From Streptomyces gossypii (GTDB lineage: Bacteria; Actinomycetota; Actinomycetes; Streptomycetales; Streptomycetaceae), in assembly GCF_025165795.1 (NCBI RefSeq), contig NZ_JAJAGO010000007.1, positions 145,024 through 209,023 on the forward strand: a DNA stretch of 64,000 nt. The letters are read 5' to 3'. Positions within the stretch are counted from its first letter, which is position 1; each line of letters begins with the position of its first letter. Made by a program: the position numbers and the translations under genes. Of the stretch, positions 16,291 through 24,821 are shown piece by piece. The notes beneath the pieces are model-generated. The model was not told the DNA's origin, searched no databases, and saw nothing but the letters and a program-made list of their open reading frames with translations.

Positions 16291-17615
16291 ACTCCGAATA
16301 CGAGGACGAGCGCACCTTCGCCGCCTTGCCGCCCGCCCACGGGCGCGGCTTCGCCCAGAGCTGGTGGGGCCTCACCTGGCTCAAGGCCCTGGAGGACACC
16401 GCTCTGGACACCCAGCAGCTCAAGCAGGGCCGGAAGTACGCCCGTCAGGGCGCGGTCGGCGCGGTGTCGGTGCGCCCCGGCCGGATCACGGCGGTGGTAC
16501 GGGACCGTGACGGCACGCCGCACCGTGCCGACGTGCTGCTCCAACAGCTCGGTGCGGAGAGCTGGGACCGGCTGCTGGATGTCGTCTCCGGCGAGGCCGG
16601 GCACCTGGCCGCCCTGCTGGACCGCGACATGCCTCCCCGGCTGGTCGAGGACGCGGCGGGGGCCGGAGTCGAACTCCTGCCCGGCATCGGCGATCTGGAC
16701 CCCGAGTGCGGCTGCGAAGCCTGGGACCACTGCCTGCACACCACCGCGCTCTGCTACCAGATGGCCCGCCTGCTGGACCAGGACCCGTTCGTGCTGCTGC
16801 TGCTGCGCGGGCGCGGCGAGCGGGCGCTGCTGGACGAGCTCCAGACCCGCAGCGCGGCACGCGGCGCGCGGGAGAGCGCGGAGTCCGAGGGCGCCTCGGC
16901 GGGCTCGGGCTCTTACGCGGACGGTACGGCGGCCGGGGAGGGGCCCGCGGGGGTCGACGCGGAGGAGGCGTACGCGCTGGGCGCCATCCTGCCGTCGCCA
17001 CCCGGGCCGCCAGCCCTGGTGGAGTTCCCGGGCGACGGGCCCGTGCTCGACTCCGGTGCCGCACCGCCGGAGGAACTGGACGTCGAGGCACTGAAGTTCC
17101 TTGTCGCCGCCACAGCCGTGCAGGCCCAGCGCGCGCTCGCCGAAGCACTCGCGCCCGGGCACGCGGACAGCTCGCTGCCGGAGCCGCTCGGGACAGCGCA
17201 GGACACCGTACGACTGGCCGCCGCGCACCCCGGGCCGCGGGTGGGCGAACGGCTGACGGCAGCCGGCGGCCGTACCTCCGCCGAGCTCGAACCCGCCGTG
17301 CGTGCCTGGGAGTTCGGGGGCGCGGAGGCGCTTGCCGTACTGGAGGAGGCGTGGTCTCCGGAACCGGACGCGCTGGCGCGGGTGAGCGATCAGCTCGCCG
17401 CGCTGTGGCCGGAGGAGGAGGGCCGTGCGGAGAGCGGCCGCGTGCTGCGCGCGGACGGCAACCGCTGGACGGTCGCGGGTTCCGGCGTCCAGCTGCGGTA
17501 CGGCCGGGACGGGCGGTGGTGGCCCTACCGCAGGGAGCGCGGCCGCTGGTGGCCGGCGGGCCCTGCCGAGCCCGACCCCGGGGCCGCGCTCGCCACCGTG
17601 CTCAGCGAGGGGTGA
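16287..17615 (+). CDS. SWIM zinc-finger domain protein
   Basis: The 442-residue protein is translationally coupled to the SNF2 helicase by ATGA. The SWIM motif is CGCEAWDHCLH (about residues 141-151), a CxC...CxH zinc site found in proteins that bind DNA or partner with SWI2/SNF2 ATPases. Before it is the conserved RGFAQSWWGLTWLKALE start; after it come a long acidic Ala/Gly-rich linker and a Trp-rich tail (RWWPYRRERGRWWPAG). It is probably an accessory or specificity subunit of the helicase. A strong hairpin terminator follows. Confidence 0.9.
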   Translation: MNSEYEDERTFAALPPAHGRGFAQSWWGLTWLKALEDTALDTQQLKQGRKYARQGAVGAVSVRPGRITAVVRDRDGTPHRADVLLQQLGAESWDRLLDVVSGEAGHLAALLDRDMPPRLVEDAAGAGVELLPGIGDLDPECGCEAWDHCLHTTALCYQMARLLDQDPFVLLLLRGRGERALLDELQTRSAARGARESAESEGASAGSGSYADGTAAGEGPAGVDAEEAYALGAILPSPPGPPALVEFPGDGPVLDSGAAPPEELDVEALKFLVAATAVQAQRALAEALAPGHADSSLPEPLGTAQDTVRLAAAHPGPRVGERLTAAGGRTSAELEPAVRAWEFGGAEALAVLEEAWSPEPDALARVSDQLAALWPEEEGRAESGRVLRADGNRWTVAGSGVQLRYGRDGRWWPYRRERGRWWPAGPAEPDPGAALATVLSEG

Positions 17616-17637
17616 ACACGGCGGCGTGACGCGTGTA

Positions 17638-17670
17638 GACGCGGGGCCGGACACACTCCGGCCCCGCGTC
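17638..17670. terminator. Strong 14-bp hairpin after the SNF2/SWIM pair
   Basis: GACGCGGGGCCGGA and TCCGGCCCCGCGTC are perfectly complementary around a CACAC loop. The hairpin starts 22 bases after the SWIM stop and lies in a convergent gap, so it could act on both strands. Confidence 0.75.
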
Positions 17671-17735
17671 CGTGATGCACGGTGCTACGCGGTGATGCGG
17701 ACAGCAGGCGGTCAGGAGTCAGGCGGCGTCCAGGC

Positions 17736-18542
17736 TCAGGCCGCGTTCTCCATCACCGGGTAGTAGCCGCCGGACTGGCCCGCGGCGGTCGGATGGTAGG
17801 AGTCGCCGATCGGCCAGGTGACGCTGTGCAGCCACTCGTCGTCGGAGCAGATCTCGTGACCGGCGAAGGCCGGCCGCACGTCGCCGTAGTCGAAGCCGTG
17901 ATCGGCGGCACGCTTGGCGGTGACGTCACTGAGGTCGTCGGAAGCGGAGTTGATGGCGGCCCGCGACCTCTCGCTCAGACCGAACCAGCAGCCGCCGTTC
18001 GGCTGGTACATCCGGGGGTAGCCGAGGACGACCACCTGGGCGGACGGTGCCTTGGCGCTGATGGCGTTGTAGACCGTGTCGAGCTTGGCGGGCAGGCTGT
18101 TGGCGATGTAGGTGCGCGCCTGCTGGATGCGGGAGAGGCACGCGCTCTCGCCCTGGAGGACGCAGGTCTGCATGGCGTCGGCGAAGCCCGCGTCGTTGCC
18201 GCCGATGCTGATGCTCACCAGCGTCGTGCCGGAGTCGAGCGGGCCGAGCTGGTTGGCGAGGACATCGCCGGTACGGGCGCCGGAGCAGGCCGTGAAGTCG
18301 AAGGAGGCCGGGGAGTTCGCGGCACTCCACAGCTCGGGGTACGCGTTGGCGCTGCGCTTGCAGGCGCCGCTGCCGGAATCGTAGTTGCCGGCGCCGACTC
18401 CGGAGGAGTAGGAGTCGCCCAGCGCCACATACGAGGAAGCGGCCTCTGCCGGGGCGGCGGAGGCGACTCCTGAGGTGAGGGTGGTCAGTCCGAGGAAGAG
18501 GGACACAGCGGTGGCCGTGCCCGCCCATCTGCGCAGCTTCAT
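17736..18542 (-). CDS. Secreted SGNH/GDSL lipase or esterase
   Basis: This precursor of about 268 residues has a Sec signal peptide (KLRRW...VASAAPAEA) and a mature SGNH domain. Block I is GDSYSSG (Ser about residue 44), block III GGNDAG, and block V has the catalytic His in DSYHPTAAG. Six Cys residues in the mature part could form three disulfides, as in streptomycete extracellular lipases. I prefer the ATG at 18542 because GAGAGG lies four bases upstream; an ATG at 18554 has no site. It is convergent with the SWIM gene. Confidence 0.9.
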   Translation of the reverse strand: MKLRRWAGTATAVSLFLGLTTLTSGVASAAPAEAASSYVALGDSYSSGVGAGNYDSGSGACKRSANAYPELWSAANSPASFDFTACSGARTGDVLANQLGPLDSGTTLVSISIGGNDAGFADAMQTCVLQGESACLSRIQQARTYIANSLPAKLDTVYNAISAKAPSAQVVVLGYPRMYQPNGGCWFGLSERSRAAINSASDDLSDVTAKRAADHGFDYGDVRPAFAGHEICSDDEWLHSVTWPIGDSYHPTAAGQSGGYYPVMENAA

Positions 18543-18736
18543 GGAGCCTCTCATGGTGGGGTGACATGGAGAACTTCTGGCGTACTGAGTAGTAGCAGCA
18601 CTGCGTCGGTGAGAGAAGTCCCCCTGCCCAGCATTTCGTTCGCCGTCGGCCGTGATTCACCGTCAGCTGTCCTTGATGTCAGACGGATTGCCCGGCGACC
18701 TGTTGAACGACCGGGAGGGACTCGGGTAACGCCCGT

Positions 18737-19624
18737 TCAGGAAATGCGCTGGTAGAGCTTCTTGCCCTCCCCCGCGGTGAGGCTGCAGGTGACCGTCCGC
18801 AGGCCGAGCCGCGTCCCCGAGGCCCGCGGGTACTGGACGAGGGTCCCGCCCACCGCCGAGTGGCCGCGCGCCTCGTTCTTCATCGGGGTCTCGCACAGGG
18901 AGTCCGCCGCGTCGCGGACCGCGCTGTCGGTGTCGTACTCCCGCGTCAGCTTCTCCTGGTGCACCACCTCGGCATCGTGCGCGGCGGAGCAGTCGGCGGG
19001 CTCAGCCTGCCCGTTCTTGTCCTTCTCGACGTCGAAGCAGTCGCCGACCTCCATCTGGTACGCGGGTCGGGGGCCGCTGCTCGGCGTCGGCAGGATGGAC
19101 TCGAAGTCGGGGCTCTCCTCCTCCGTCGGGTAGTCGTCCGGCTCCTCGGTCGGGTAGTCGTCCGGCTCCTCCGTGGGGATGCCGGTGGGCTCCGGCTCCG
19201 GGGAGCTCGACGACGCCGAAGGGCTGGGCGAGTCGTCGGCCGCCGTGTCCTTGCCGTCGCCGCCGTCGAGAGCCAGCACCGCTCCGGCTATCAACGCGAC
19301 CGCGACCACCGCGGCCACCACGATGGCTGTCACCGTCTTACGGCTGCCGCCGCCGGGTGGCGGGGGCGGCTGCCAGCCGCCCGGACCGGGCGGGCCGAAG
19401 CCGCCGGAGCCGGGCGGCCCGAAACCGCCGGGACTGCCGGGACCGCCAGTCCCCGGATGCCCCGGCGACCCCGGGGAGCCGGAGGCTCCTGGGGTTCCCG
19501 GGCCTCCAGAGGTTCCCCCCGCGTCCGATGGCGGGTAGGGGTAGAACTGTGGCTGACCGGACGGCTGGCCATGCGGCTGGCCCGGCGGCTGTGCGGGCGG
19601 CGGTGGCATCGACATGGTGATCAC
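18737..19624 (-). CDS. Septum-formation family membrane protein with collagen-like N-terminus
   Basis: The protein has 295 residues. A Gln/Pro-rich start leads to about 45 residues of Gly-x-x/Gly-Pro collagen-like repeats, a single transmembrane helix (TVTAIVVAAVVAVALIAGAV), a Ser/Pro linker and PTEEPDDY repeats. The extracytoplasmic domain has VGDCF, DCSAAHDAEVV and two further Cys residues, matching the septum-formation (LppU-like) domain. The N-terminus is predicted cytoplasmic. The GTG start at 19624 has AGGGAGG nine bases upstream. It is divergent from beta-galactosidase. The function in septation is inferred from the family name only. Confidence 0.82.
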   Translation of the reverse strand: MITMSMPPPPAQPPGQPHGQPSGQPQFYPYPPSDAGGTSGGPGTPGASGSPGSPGHPGTGGPGSPGGFGPPGSGGFGPPGPGGWQPPPPPGGGSRKTVTAIVVAAVVAVALIAGAVLALDGGDGKDTAADDSPSPSASSSSPEPEPTGIPTEEPDDYPTEEPDDYPTEEESPDFESILPTPSSGPRPAYQMEVGDCFDVEKDKNGQAEPADCSAAHDAEVVHQEKLTREYDTDSAVRDAADSLCETPMKNEARGHSAVGGTLVQYPRASGTRLGLRTVTCSLTAGEGKKLYQRIS

Positions 19625-19720
19625 TCTGTCATGCCTCCCTCACCGACAGCGATGGAGTATCGGGGCAAGAGGCCGCCCGACAGCCTCTCAGCCGCAGCAC
19701 GCCCCGAACCAAGGAGAACG

Positions 19721-22648
19721 ATGGGCAACACCCCTGACTCCCCCTACTACGCGGACGTTTCGCCCGGACGCGGCACGCTGCCGCCCCGCGCCTGGTACGC
19801 GCGCTCCGACGCCCGTCGGCTGATCCTCGACGGCAGCTGGCACTTCCGGCTCTCGCCCACAGCCGAGGCCCATGACGCCTCGTTCGCCGGGGACGGCTTC
19901 GACCCGGGCACCGACCCCGGCTGGCACACCGTCACCGTGCCGGGCCACTGGGTGCTCCAGGGGCACGGCGCGCCCGCGTACACCAACACCCGCTACCCGT
20001 TTCCGGTCGACCCGCCCCACGTCCCCGACGAGAACCCGACCGGCGACCACCGCCGGGTCTTCGACCTGCCGGCGGACTGGCCGGGCGGCGGTGGGTGTGT
20101 GCTGCGCTTCGACGGCGTCGAGTCCTGCGCCCGGGTCTGGCTCAACGGCCAGGAGCTGGGGGACTTCCAGGGAAGCAGGCTGCCGCACGAGTTCGAGGTC
20201 GGACGGCTGCTGCGCCCCCGGGGGAACGTGCTGGCCGTACGGGTGCACCAGTGGTCCGCGGGGAGTTATCTCGAGGACCAGGACATGTGGTGGCTGCCGG
20301 GCATCTTCCGTACGGTCGCCCTGCTGCACCGGCCGCAGGGGTCCGTCGCGGACTTCACCGTGCACTCGGCCTACGACCACCGGGACGGCCACGGTGTGCT
20401 CCGGGTGCTCAGCGAGCCCGGCGGACGGGTCTCCGTACCCGGGCTCGGCCTCGAACTGGAGACCGGTGCCACGGCACGGGTGCCGGTCGAGCCATGGACT
20501 GCCGAGACTCCCCGGCTGTACGACGCGACGCTCACCACGGGCGGCGAGTCGGTGCCCTTCCGGATCGGCTTCCGCACGGTCGCCGTCGAGGACGGCGTGC
20601 TGCGGGCGAACGGCCGCCGTCTCCTCTTCCGCGGCGTCAACCGGCACGAGTTCCACCCGGAGACCGGCCGCACACTGGACGAGGAGACGATGCGGCGGGA
20701 CGTGGTGCTGATGAAGCAGCACAACATCAACGCGGTGCGCACCAGTCACTGTCCGCCGCATCCCGCCTTCCTCGACCTGTGCGACGAGCTGGGGCTGTGG
20801 GTGATCGACGAGTGCGATCTGGAGACCCACGGCTTCACCCACGTCGACTGGCGCGGCAACCCCGTGGACGACGAGCGCTGGACCCCGGCGCTGCTGGACC
20901 GCGCCCGGCGGATGGTCGAACGCGACAAGAACCACCCCTCGGTCGTCATCTGGTCACTGGGCAACGAGTGCGGCAGCGGCAGCGGACTGACCGCCATGGC
21001 CCGCTGGATCCGCTCCCGTGACCCCTCCAGGCCGATCCACTACGAGAACGACTACGCCTACCCCGACTCCGATCTGCACAGCCGGATGTACGCCTCGCAC
21101 GCCGAGGTCGAGGAGATCGGTCGCCGCGAGGGCCCCGCCAAGCCCTTCATCCTGTGCGAGTACGCCCACGCCATGGGCAACGGGCCGGGCGGGCTGAGCG
21201 AGTACCAGCGGCTGTTCGAGGCATACGAGCGCTGCCAGGGCGGCTTCGTCTGGGAATGGAACGACCACGGGCTGCTGCGGCACACCGAGGAAGGGCAGCC
21301 GTACTTCGCCTACGGCGGCGACTTCGGCGAGGAGGTGCACGACGGCAACTTCGTCTGCGACGGCCTGGTCTTCCCTGACCGCACCCCCTCCCCCGGACTC
21401 GTCGAGTACAAGAAGGTGATCGAGCCGGTCCGTCTCACCGGCGACGGCGCCGCCGGTACGGTCCGGGTCGCCAACCTCCACGACTTCGCGGACCTCACCC
21501 ACCTCTCGCTGGAGTGGTCCTACGAGGTCGACGGCGAGGCCGTCGGCGCCGGCACCCTGCCGCTGCCCGCCGTGCCCGCGGGGGGTTCGGCCGAACTGGC
21601 CCTGCCCGCACCGCCGTCGACGGACCGGCACGGGGAGGCGATGTGGACACTGCGTGCGGTGCTGGCCGGAGACACATCCTGGGCACCAGGCGGGCACCTT
21701 GTGGCCTGGGCGCAACTGCCCGCACCCGCACCCGCCCGGGGCCGCGATGAGACGGGCCGAGGGGTGGCACCGCACCGCGACGGGCAGCGCCTCACACTGG
21801 GCCCGGCCGTCTTCGACGCCGCCACCGGCGCCCTGACCCGGCTGGGCGCCGTGCCCGTGCGGGGGCTGCGGCTGGACGTGTGGCGGGCGCCCACCGACAA
21901 CGACGAGGGGGCGCCCTGGGTCCCGGGCAGCGGACCGGGCGCGGCCTGGCGCGAGCTGGGCCTGCACCGGATGCGGCACCGGGTGGACGCCGTCGAGACG
22001 GACGGCGAGGCGCTGGCCGTGCACAGCCGGATCGCGCCGGCCGCGAGCGACCTGGCCCTGCGTACGGTCTACCGGTGGAGCTGGGCCGGCGGGGAGCGGG
22101 ACCCGCTGCGGCTGATCGTCACCGTCGAGCCCGAGGGTGAGTGGGACTGCCCGCTGCCGCGGCTCGGCGTACGGCTGGAGCTGCCTGCCGCGTACGACCA
22201 GGTGCGCTGGTTCGGCGGCGGGCCGGGTGAGGCCTATCCGGACACCCGGGCCGCCTCGGTGGTCGGGCGCTGGGCGAGCGGGGTCGACGCCATGCAGACG
22301 CCCTATGTCCGCCCGCAGGAGAACGGCGCCCGTGCCGACGTGCGCTGGACTGAGCTGCACGACGGCACCGGTGCCGGGCTGCGGGTCGATGCCGGGGAGG
22401 ACCACTTCTGGCTGACCGCCCGGCGCTGGACCGATGAAGCGCTCGATGCCGCCACGCACACCCCCGATCTGGTGCCTGGCGACACGGTGCACGTCCATCT
22501 GGACCACGCGCAGCACGGCATCGGTTCCGCGTCCTGCGGGCCGGGGGTCCTGCCGCAGCACCGGCTGGCAGCGGGCCCGGCCCGCTTCTCCTTCACCCTC
22601 TCCGCCCTGGACACGGCCGGGGACGGAGAAGCCGTTATCCGGCCGTGA
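19721..22648 (+). CDS. Glycoside hydrolase family 2 beta-galactosidase
   Basis: The 975-residue protein has the LacZ-type five-domain layout. A sugar-binding domain (WHTVTVPGHWVLQG) and an Ig-like domain precede a TIM barrel with the acid/base Glu416 in LGNECGSG and the nucleophile Glu480 in LCEYAHAMGNG. A second Ig-like domain and the C-terminal small chain follow. It hydrolyses terminal beta-D-galactosides. No signal peptide is visible, so it should be cytoplasmic. AAGGAG lies four bases before the ATG. No sugar transporter is adjacent. The 3' end overlaps a convergent methyltransferase gene by 14 bases. Confidence 0.93.
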   Translation: MGNTPDSPYYADVSPGRGTLPPRAWYARSDARRLILDGSWHFRLSPTAEAHDASFAGDGFDPGTDPGWHTVTVPGHWVLQGHGAPAYTNTRYPFPVDPPHVPDENPTGDHRRVFDLPADWPGGGGCVLRFDGVESCARVWLNGQELGDFQGSRLPHEFEVGRLLRPRGNVLAVRVHQWSAGSYLEDQDMWWLPGIFRTVALLHRPQGSVADFTVHSAYDHRDGHGVLRVLSEPGGRVSVPGLGLELETGATARVPVEPWTAETPRLYDATLTTGGESVPFRIGFRTVAVEDGVLRANGRRLLFRGVNRHEFHPETGRTLDEETMRRDVVLMKQHNINAVRTSHCPPHPAFLDLCDELGLWVIDECDLETHGFTHVDWRGNPVDDERWTPALLDRARRMVERDKNHPSVVIWSLGNECGSGSGLTAMARWIRSRDPSRPIHYENDYAYPDSDLHSRMYASHAEVEEIGRREGPAKPFILCEYAHAMGNGPGGLSEYQRLFEAYERCQGGFVWEWNDHGLLRHTEEGQPYFAYGGDFGEEVHDGNFVCDGLVFPDRTPSPGLVEYKKVIEPVRLTGDGAAGTVRVANLHDFADLTHLSLEWSYEVDGEAVGAGTLPLPAVPAGGSAELALPAPPSTDRHGEAMWTLRAVLAGDTSWAPGGHLVAWAQLPAPAPARGRDETGRGVAPHRDGQRLTLGPAVFDAATGALTRLGAVPVRGLRLDVWRAPTDNDEGAPWVPGSGPGAAWRELGLHRMRHRVDAVETDGEALAVHSRIAPAASDLALRTVYRWSWAGGERDPLRLIVTVEPEGEWDCPLPRLGVRLELPAAYDQVRWFGGGPGEAYPDTRAASVVGRWASGVDAMQTPYVRPQENGARADVRWTELHDGTGAGLRVDAGEDHFWLTARRWTDEALDAATHTPDLVPGDTVHVHLDHAQHGIGSASCGPGVLPQHRLAAGPARFSFTLSALDTAGDGEAVIRP

Positions 22649-23474
22649 CGCCGGCGCTGACACCGCCCTTGACGCCGACACCCCCGTATCCGACGTACTG
22701 ACGCAGTTCCGCCCCCTGCGGGACCGGGCCGTCCGGGCGCCACAACGGCATCTGGACCAGGCCCGGTTCCAGCAGCTCGAAGCCTTCGAAGAGCGGGAGG
22801 ATCTCGTCGTAAGGGCGGAGGTTCAAGGTGGCGGTTGCCTTCTTGTACACACCGGTCGCCTCGCTCAGGACGCCGTCCTCGGTGCGGAAGTCGTCGGTGA
22901 TGTGGGTGAGGGCGAGACAACTGCCCGCCGGGAGCTGCTCGGTGAGCGCGGCGACGATCCCCGCCGGACCCTCTTCGTCCTGTACGAAGTGCAGGACGGC
23001 CATCAGCATCAGGGCGACGGGCTCATCGAAGTCGATCAGCTCGCGGATCGTCGGATGCTCGATGATTGCCTTGGGGTCGCGGATGTCGGCCAGCACGAAG
23101 CCCGCGTCACCCTCGTTCGTCAGCTTGGCACCGGCGTAGGTGGCCACTATCGGGTCGTTGTCGACGTACACGACCCGGACGTTGTCCGAGACCTGGCGGG
23201 CGACCTCATGCGTGTTGGGCGAAGTGGGGATGCCGGTGCCGATGTCGATGATCTGGCGGATGCCCCGGTCCACCACCGTGCGCACCGCGCGGTGCATGAA
23301 CGCGCGGTTGCCACGGGCGCTGACGCGGATCTCCGGCGCCAGTTCCAGCACTCGTTCCGCAGCCTCCCGGTCCACCTCGTAGTTGTCCCGGCCCCCCAGG
23401 TAGTAGTCGTACATCCGCGCGGGATGGGCTGTGGTGGTGTCGATCTGTTCGGGGGTGAAGCCCGCTTCGGACAC
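22635..23474 (-). CDS. DUF574-type SAM-dependent methyltransferase
   Basis: This 279-residue protein belongs to the actinobacterial S-adenosyl methyltransferase family PF04672. TAHPARMYDYYLGGRDNYEVDR is the diagnostic N-terminal block. IIDIGTGIPTSPNTHEVA is motif I, and VVYVDNDPIV the SAM-binding acidic loop. The family is greatly expanded in streptomycetes and mostly uncharacterised. It starts with GTG behind GGAG. Its promoter region is nearly filled by 14-bp tandem repeats. Its 3' end overlaps beta-galactosidase by 14 bases. Confidence 0.92.
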   Translation of the reverse strand: MSEAGFTPEQIDTTTAHPARMYDYYLGGRDNYEVDREAAERVLELAPEIRVSARGNRAFMHRAVRTVVDRGIRQIIDIGTGIPTSPNTHEVARQVSDNVRVVYVDNDPIVATYAGAKLTNEGDAGFVLADIRDPKAIIEHPTIRELIDFDEPVALMLMAVLHFVQDEEGPAGIVAALTEQLPAGSCLALTHITDDFRTEDGVLSEATGVYKKATATLNLRPYDEILPLFEGFELLEPGLVQMPLWRPDGPVPQGAELRQYVGYGGVGVKGGVSAGVTAG

Positions 23475-23488
23475 GTCGTTCTCCGTTC

Positions 23489-23558
23489 GTGGTACCTGGT
23501 CAGTGGTACCTGCTGTGTGGTACCTGCTCTGTGGTGCCGGGTCAGTGGCACCAGCTCA
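23489..23558. repeat. Five tandem 14-bp repeats upstream of the methyltransferase
   Basis: Five contiguous 14-base units each begin GTGG: three carry GTGGTACCTG, the fourth GTGGTGCCGG and the fifth GTGGCACCAG. The first three contain the palindrome GGTACC. The units degrade progressively toward the DUF397 gene. They fill 70 of the 100 bases between the DUF397 stop and the methyltransferase start. They could be iterated regulator sites or a simple slippage expansion. Confidence 0.85.
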
Positions 23559-23574
23559 TGCGTTCTCGTGCGGG

Positions 23575-23811
23575 TCAGGCGAGCAGGAAGTCGGCCTCGC
23601 CGGCCTTCGCGCCCCGGATGAAGTTCTCGATGGCCTGGTGCGGGTAGATGAGCGCCGGGCCCGACGGGTCCTCCGACTGCCGCAGCGCCACCCGTCCGTC
23701 GTGGAGCCTCAGTGCCTCGACACAACTGCCGCCGTTGCCCCCGCTCCAGGGCTTGCGCCAGCCTTCACGGCCGAGCTGTTCGGCGGGCATGCCGCTGTAG
23801 ATGCGATCCAT
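23575..23811 (-). CDS. DUF397 protein (WhiJ-type partner)
   Basis: This 78-residue protein is a full-length DUF397 domain: WRKPWSGGNGGSCVEALRL, then VALRQSEDPSGPALIYPHQ and ENFIRGAKAGEADFL. DUF397 proteins accompany DUF5753-containing XRE regulators in streptomycetes and are proposed to bind and modulate them, as in whiJ and abaA-type loci. The gene starts three bases after the XRE stop. The AAGGAG inside the end of the XRE gene, nine bases upstream, serves as its ribosome-binding site, so the two are co-translated. Confidence 0.93.
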   Translation of the reverse strand: MDRIYSGMPAEQLGREGWRKPWSGGNGGSCVEALRLHDGRVALRQSEDPSGPALIYPHQAIENFIRGAKAGEADFLLA

Positions 23812-23814
23812 GGT

Positions 23815-24684
23815 TCAGATCTCCTTGCGCAGTGCGTTGAGGAGACCCGCGGTCCGGTTCAGTGGAGCGGCCTGCCCGCACATCCGGTCCAGGGCCTCCA
23901 GGAACGCCGATACGTCCTCACGCTGGTCGTAGTAAGCGGCTCCGACCAGGTTCTCCGTACAGGCGACGTCGGGAAGCTCCTCCACCGGGAAGCGGAAGAG
24001 GTGGAAGGGTCCGTACATCGCCGGATGCGAACCGGCGCTGTACGGCATGATCTGGAGGTTGACGTACGGCAGCTCGGTTGCCTTGATCAGGTGCTCGATC
24101 TGCTCGGCCATCACCTCGCGGCCGCCGATGGACCGGCGCAGCACGGTCTCGTCGATCACGATCCACACCAGCGGAGGCTCCGCACGGCCCAGTACGGCCT
24201 GACGCTCCAGCCGGAGAGCGACCTGCCGCTCGATCTCCTCCTCCGGCGCATGCGGCATCCCGGACCGCAGCACGGCCCGTGCATACCGGGAGGTCTGGAG
24301 AAGTCCCGGGACATAATGCGGTTCATAGGCGCGGATGAGCTCGGATTCGCTCTCCAGGCTCACGAAGGCGCTGAACCACTCGGGCAGCACATCGCGATAG
24401 CGGTGCCACCAGCCGGGCTGGTTCGCCTCCCTGGCCAAGGAGACGAATCCCTCGATTTCCTCCGACTCGGTGACTCCGTAGGTCCGCAGGAGTTTCTCGA
24501 CATACGGAATACGGAGACCGACTTCGGCCTTTTCCATCCTGCGGACAGTGGCGTGCGTCACATCGAGGGCGTGACCGGCCTCTTCGTACGAAAGGCCGGA
24601 CTTCTCCCTCAATTGCTGCAATCGCCTACCCAGCACCACCCGCAGGACAGTGGGAGCACCGCCGCCCGAACGCAAGTCAGCCAC
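23815..24684 (-). CDS. XRE-family HTH regulator with DUF5753 (WhiJ-like)
   Basis: The 289-residue protein has an N-terminal XRE helix-turn-helix (LGRRLQQLREKSGLSYEEAGHALDVTHATVRRMEKAEVG). A C-terminal DUF5753 domain follows, with YEPHYVPGLLQTSRYARAVLR and the IMPYSAGSHPAMYGPFHLF strand. Such regulators act in development and antibiotic control together with small DUF397 proteins. I chose the GTG at 24684 because GGAGG lies nine bases upstream; an upstream ATG at 24771 adds 29 residues without similarity. It is divergent from an ATP-binding protein gene, a typical trio arrangement. Confidence 0.92.
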   Translation of the reverse strand: MADLRSGGGAPTVLRVVLGRRLQQLREKSGLSYEEAGHALDVTHATVRRMEKAEVGLRIPYVEKLLRTYGVTESEEIEGFVSLAREANQPGWWHRYRDVLPEWFSAFVSLESESELIRAYEPHYVPGLLQTSRYARAVLRSGMPHAPEEEIERQVALRLERQAVLGRAEPPLVWIVIDETVLRRSIGGREVMAEQIEHLIKATELPYVNLQIMPYSAGSHPAMYGPFHLFRFPVEELPDVACTENLVGAAYYDQREDVSAFLEALDRMCGQAAPLNRTAGLLNALRKEI

Positions 24685-24765
24685 TATCGCCCGCCTCCAA
24701 CTGCCTTCATGAGAGCGCAGTTTGACACGAACGACCGGTCGAACGACAGGCGACTCCCTGCGTTT

Positions 24766-24778
24766 CTGCAATTTGCAG
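24766..24778. promoter_or_regulatory. Perfect 13-bp palindrome in the XRE/ATPase divergent region
   Basis: CTGCAATTTGCAG is symmetric around its central T. It lies 44 bases before the ATPase start and 82 bases before the XRE start. The same region has another palindrome, CGACCGGTCG (24732-24741), flanked by two CGAACGAC copies. Autoregulation by the XRE protein is a reasonable inference but is not shown. Confidence 0.45.
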
Positions 24779-24821
24779 CCTGTTCCTTGCCATCGGCTCC
24801 CTACGGGCCCATAGTGGACCG

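Noticed and set aside
23489..23558. Possible CRISPR array
   Set aside because: Units are 14 bp, contiguous, without spacers and without cas genes.
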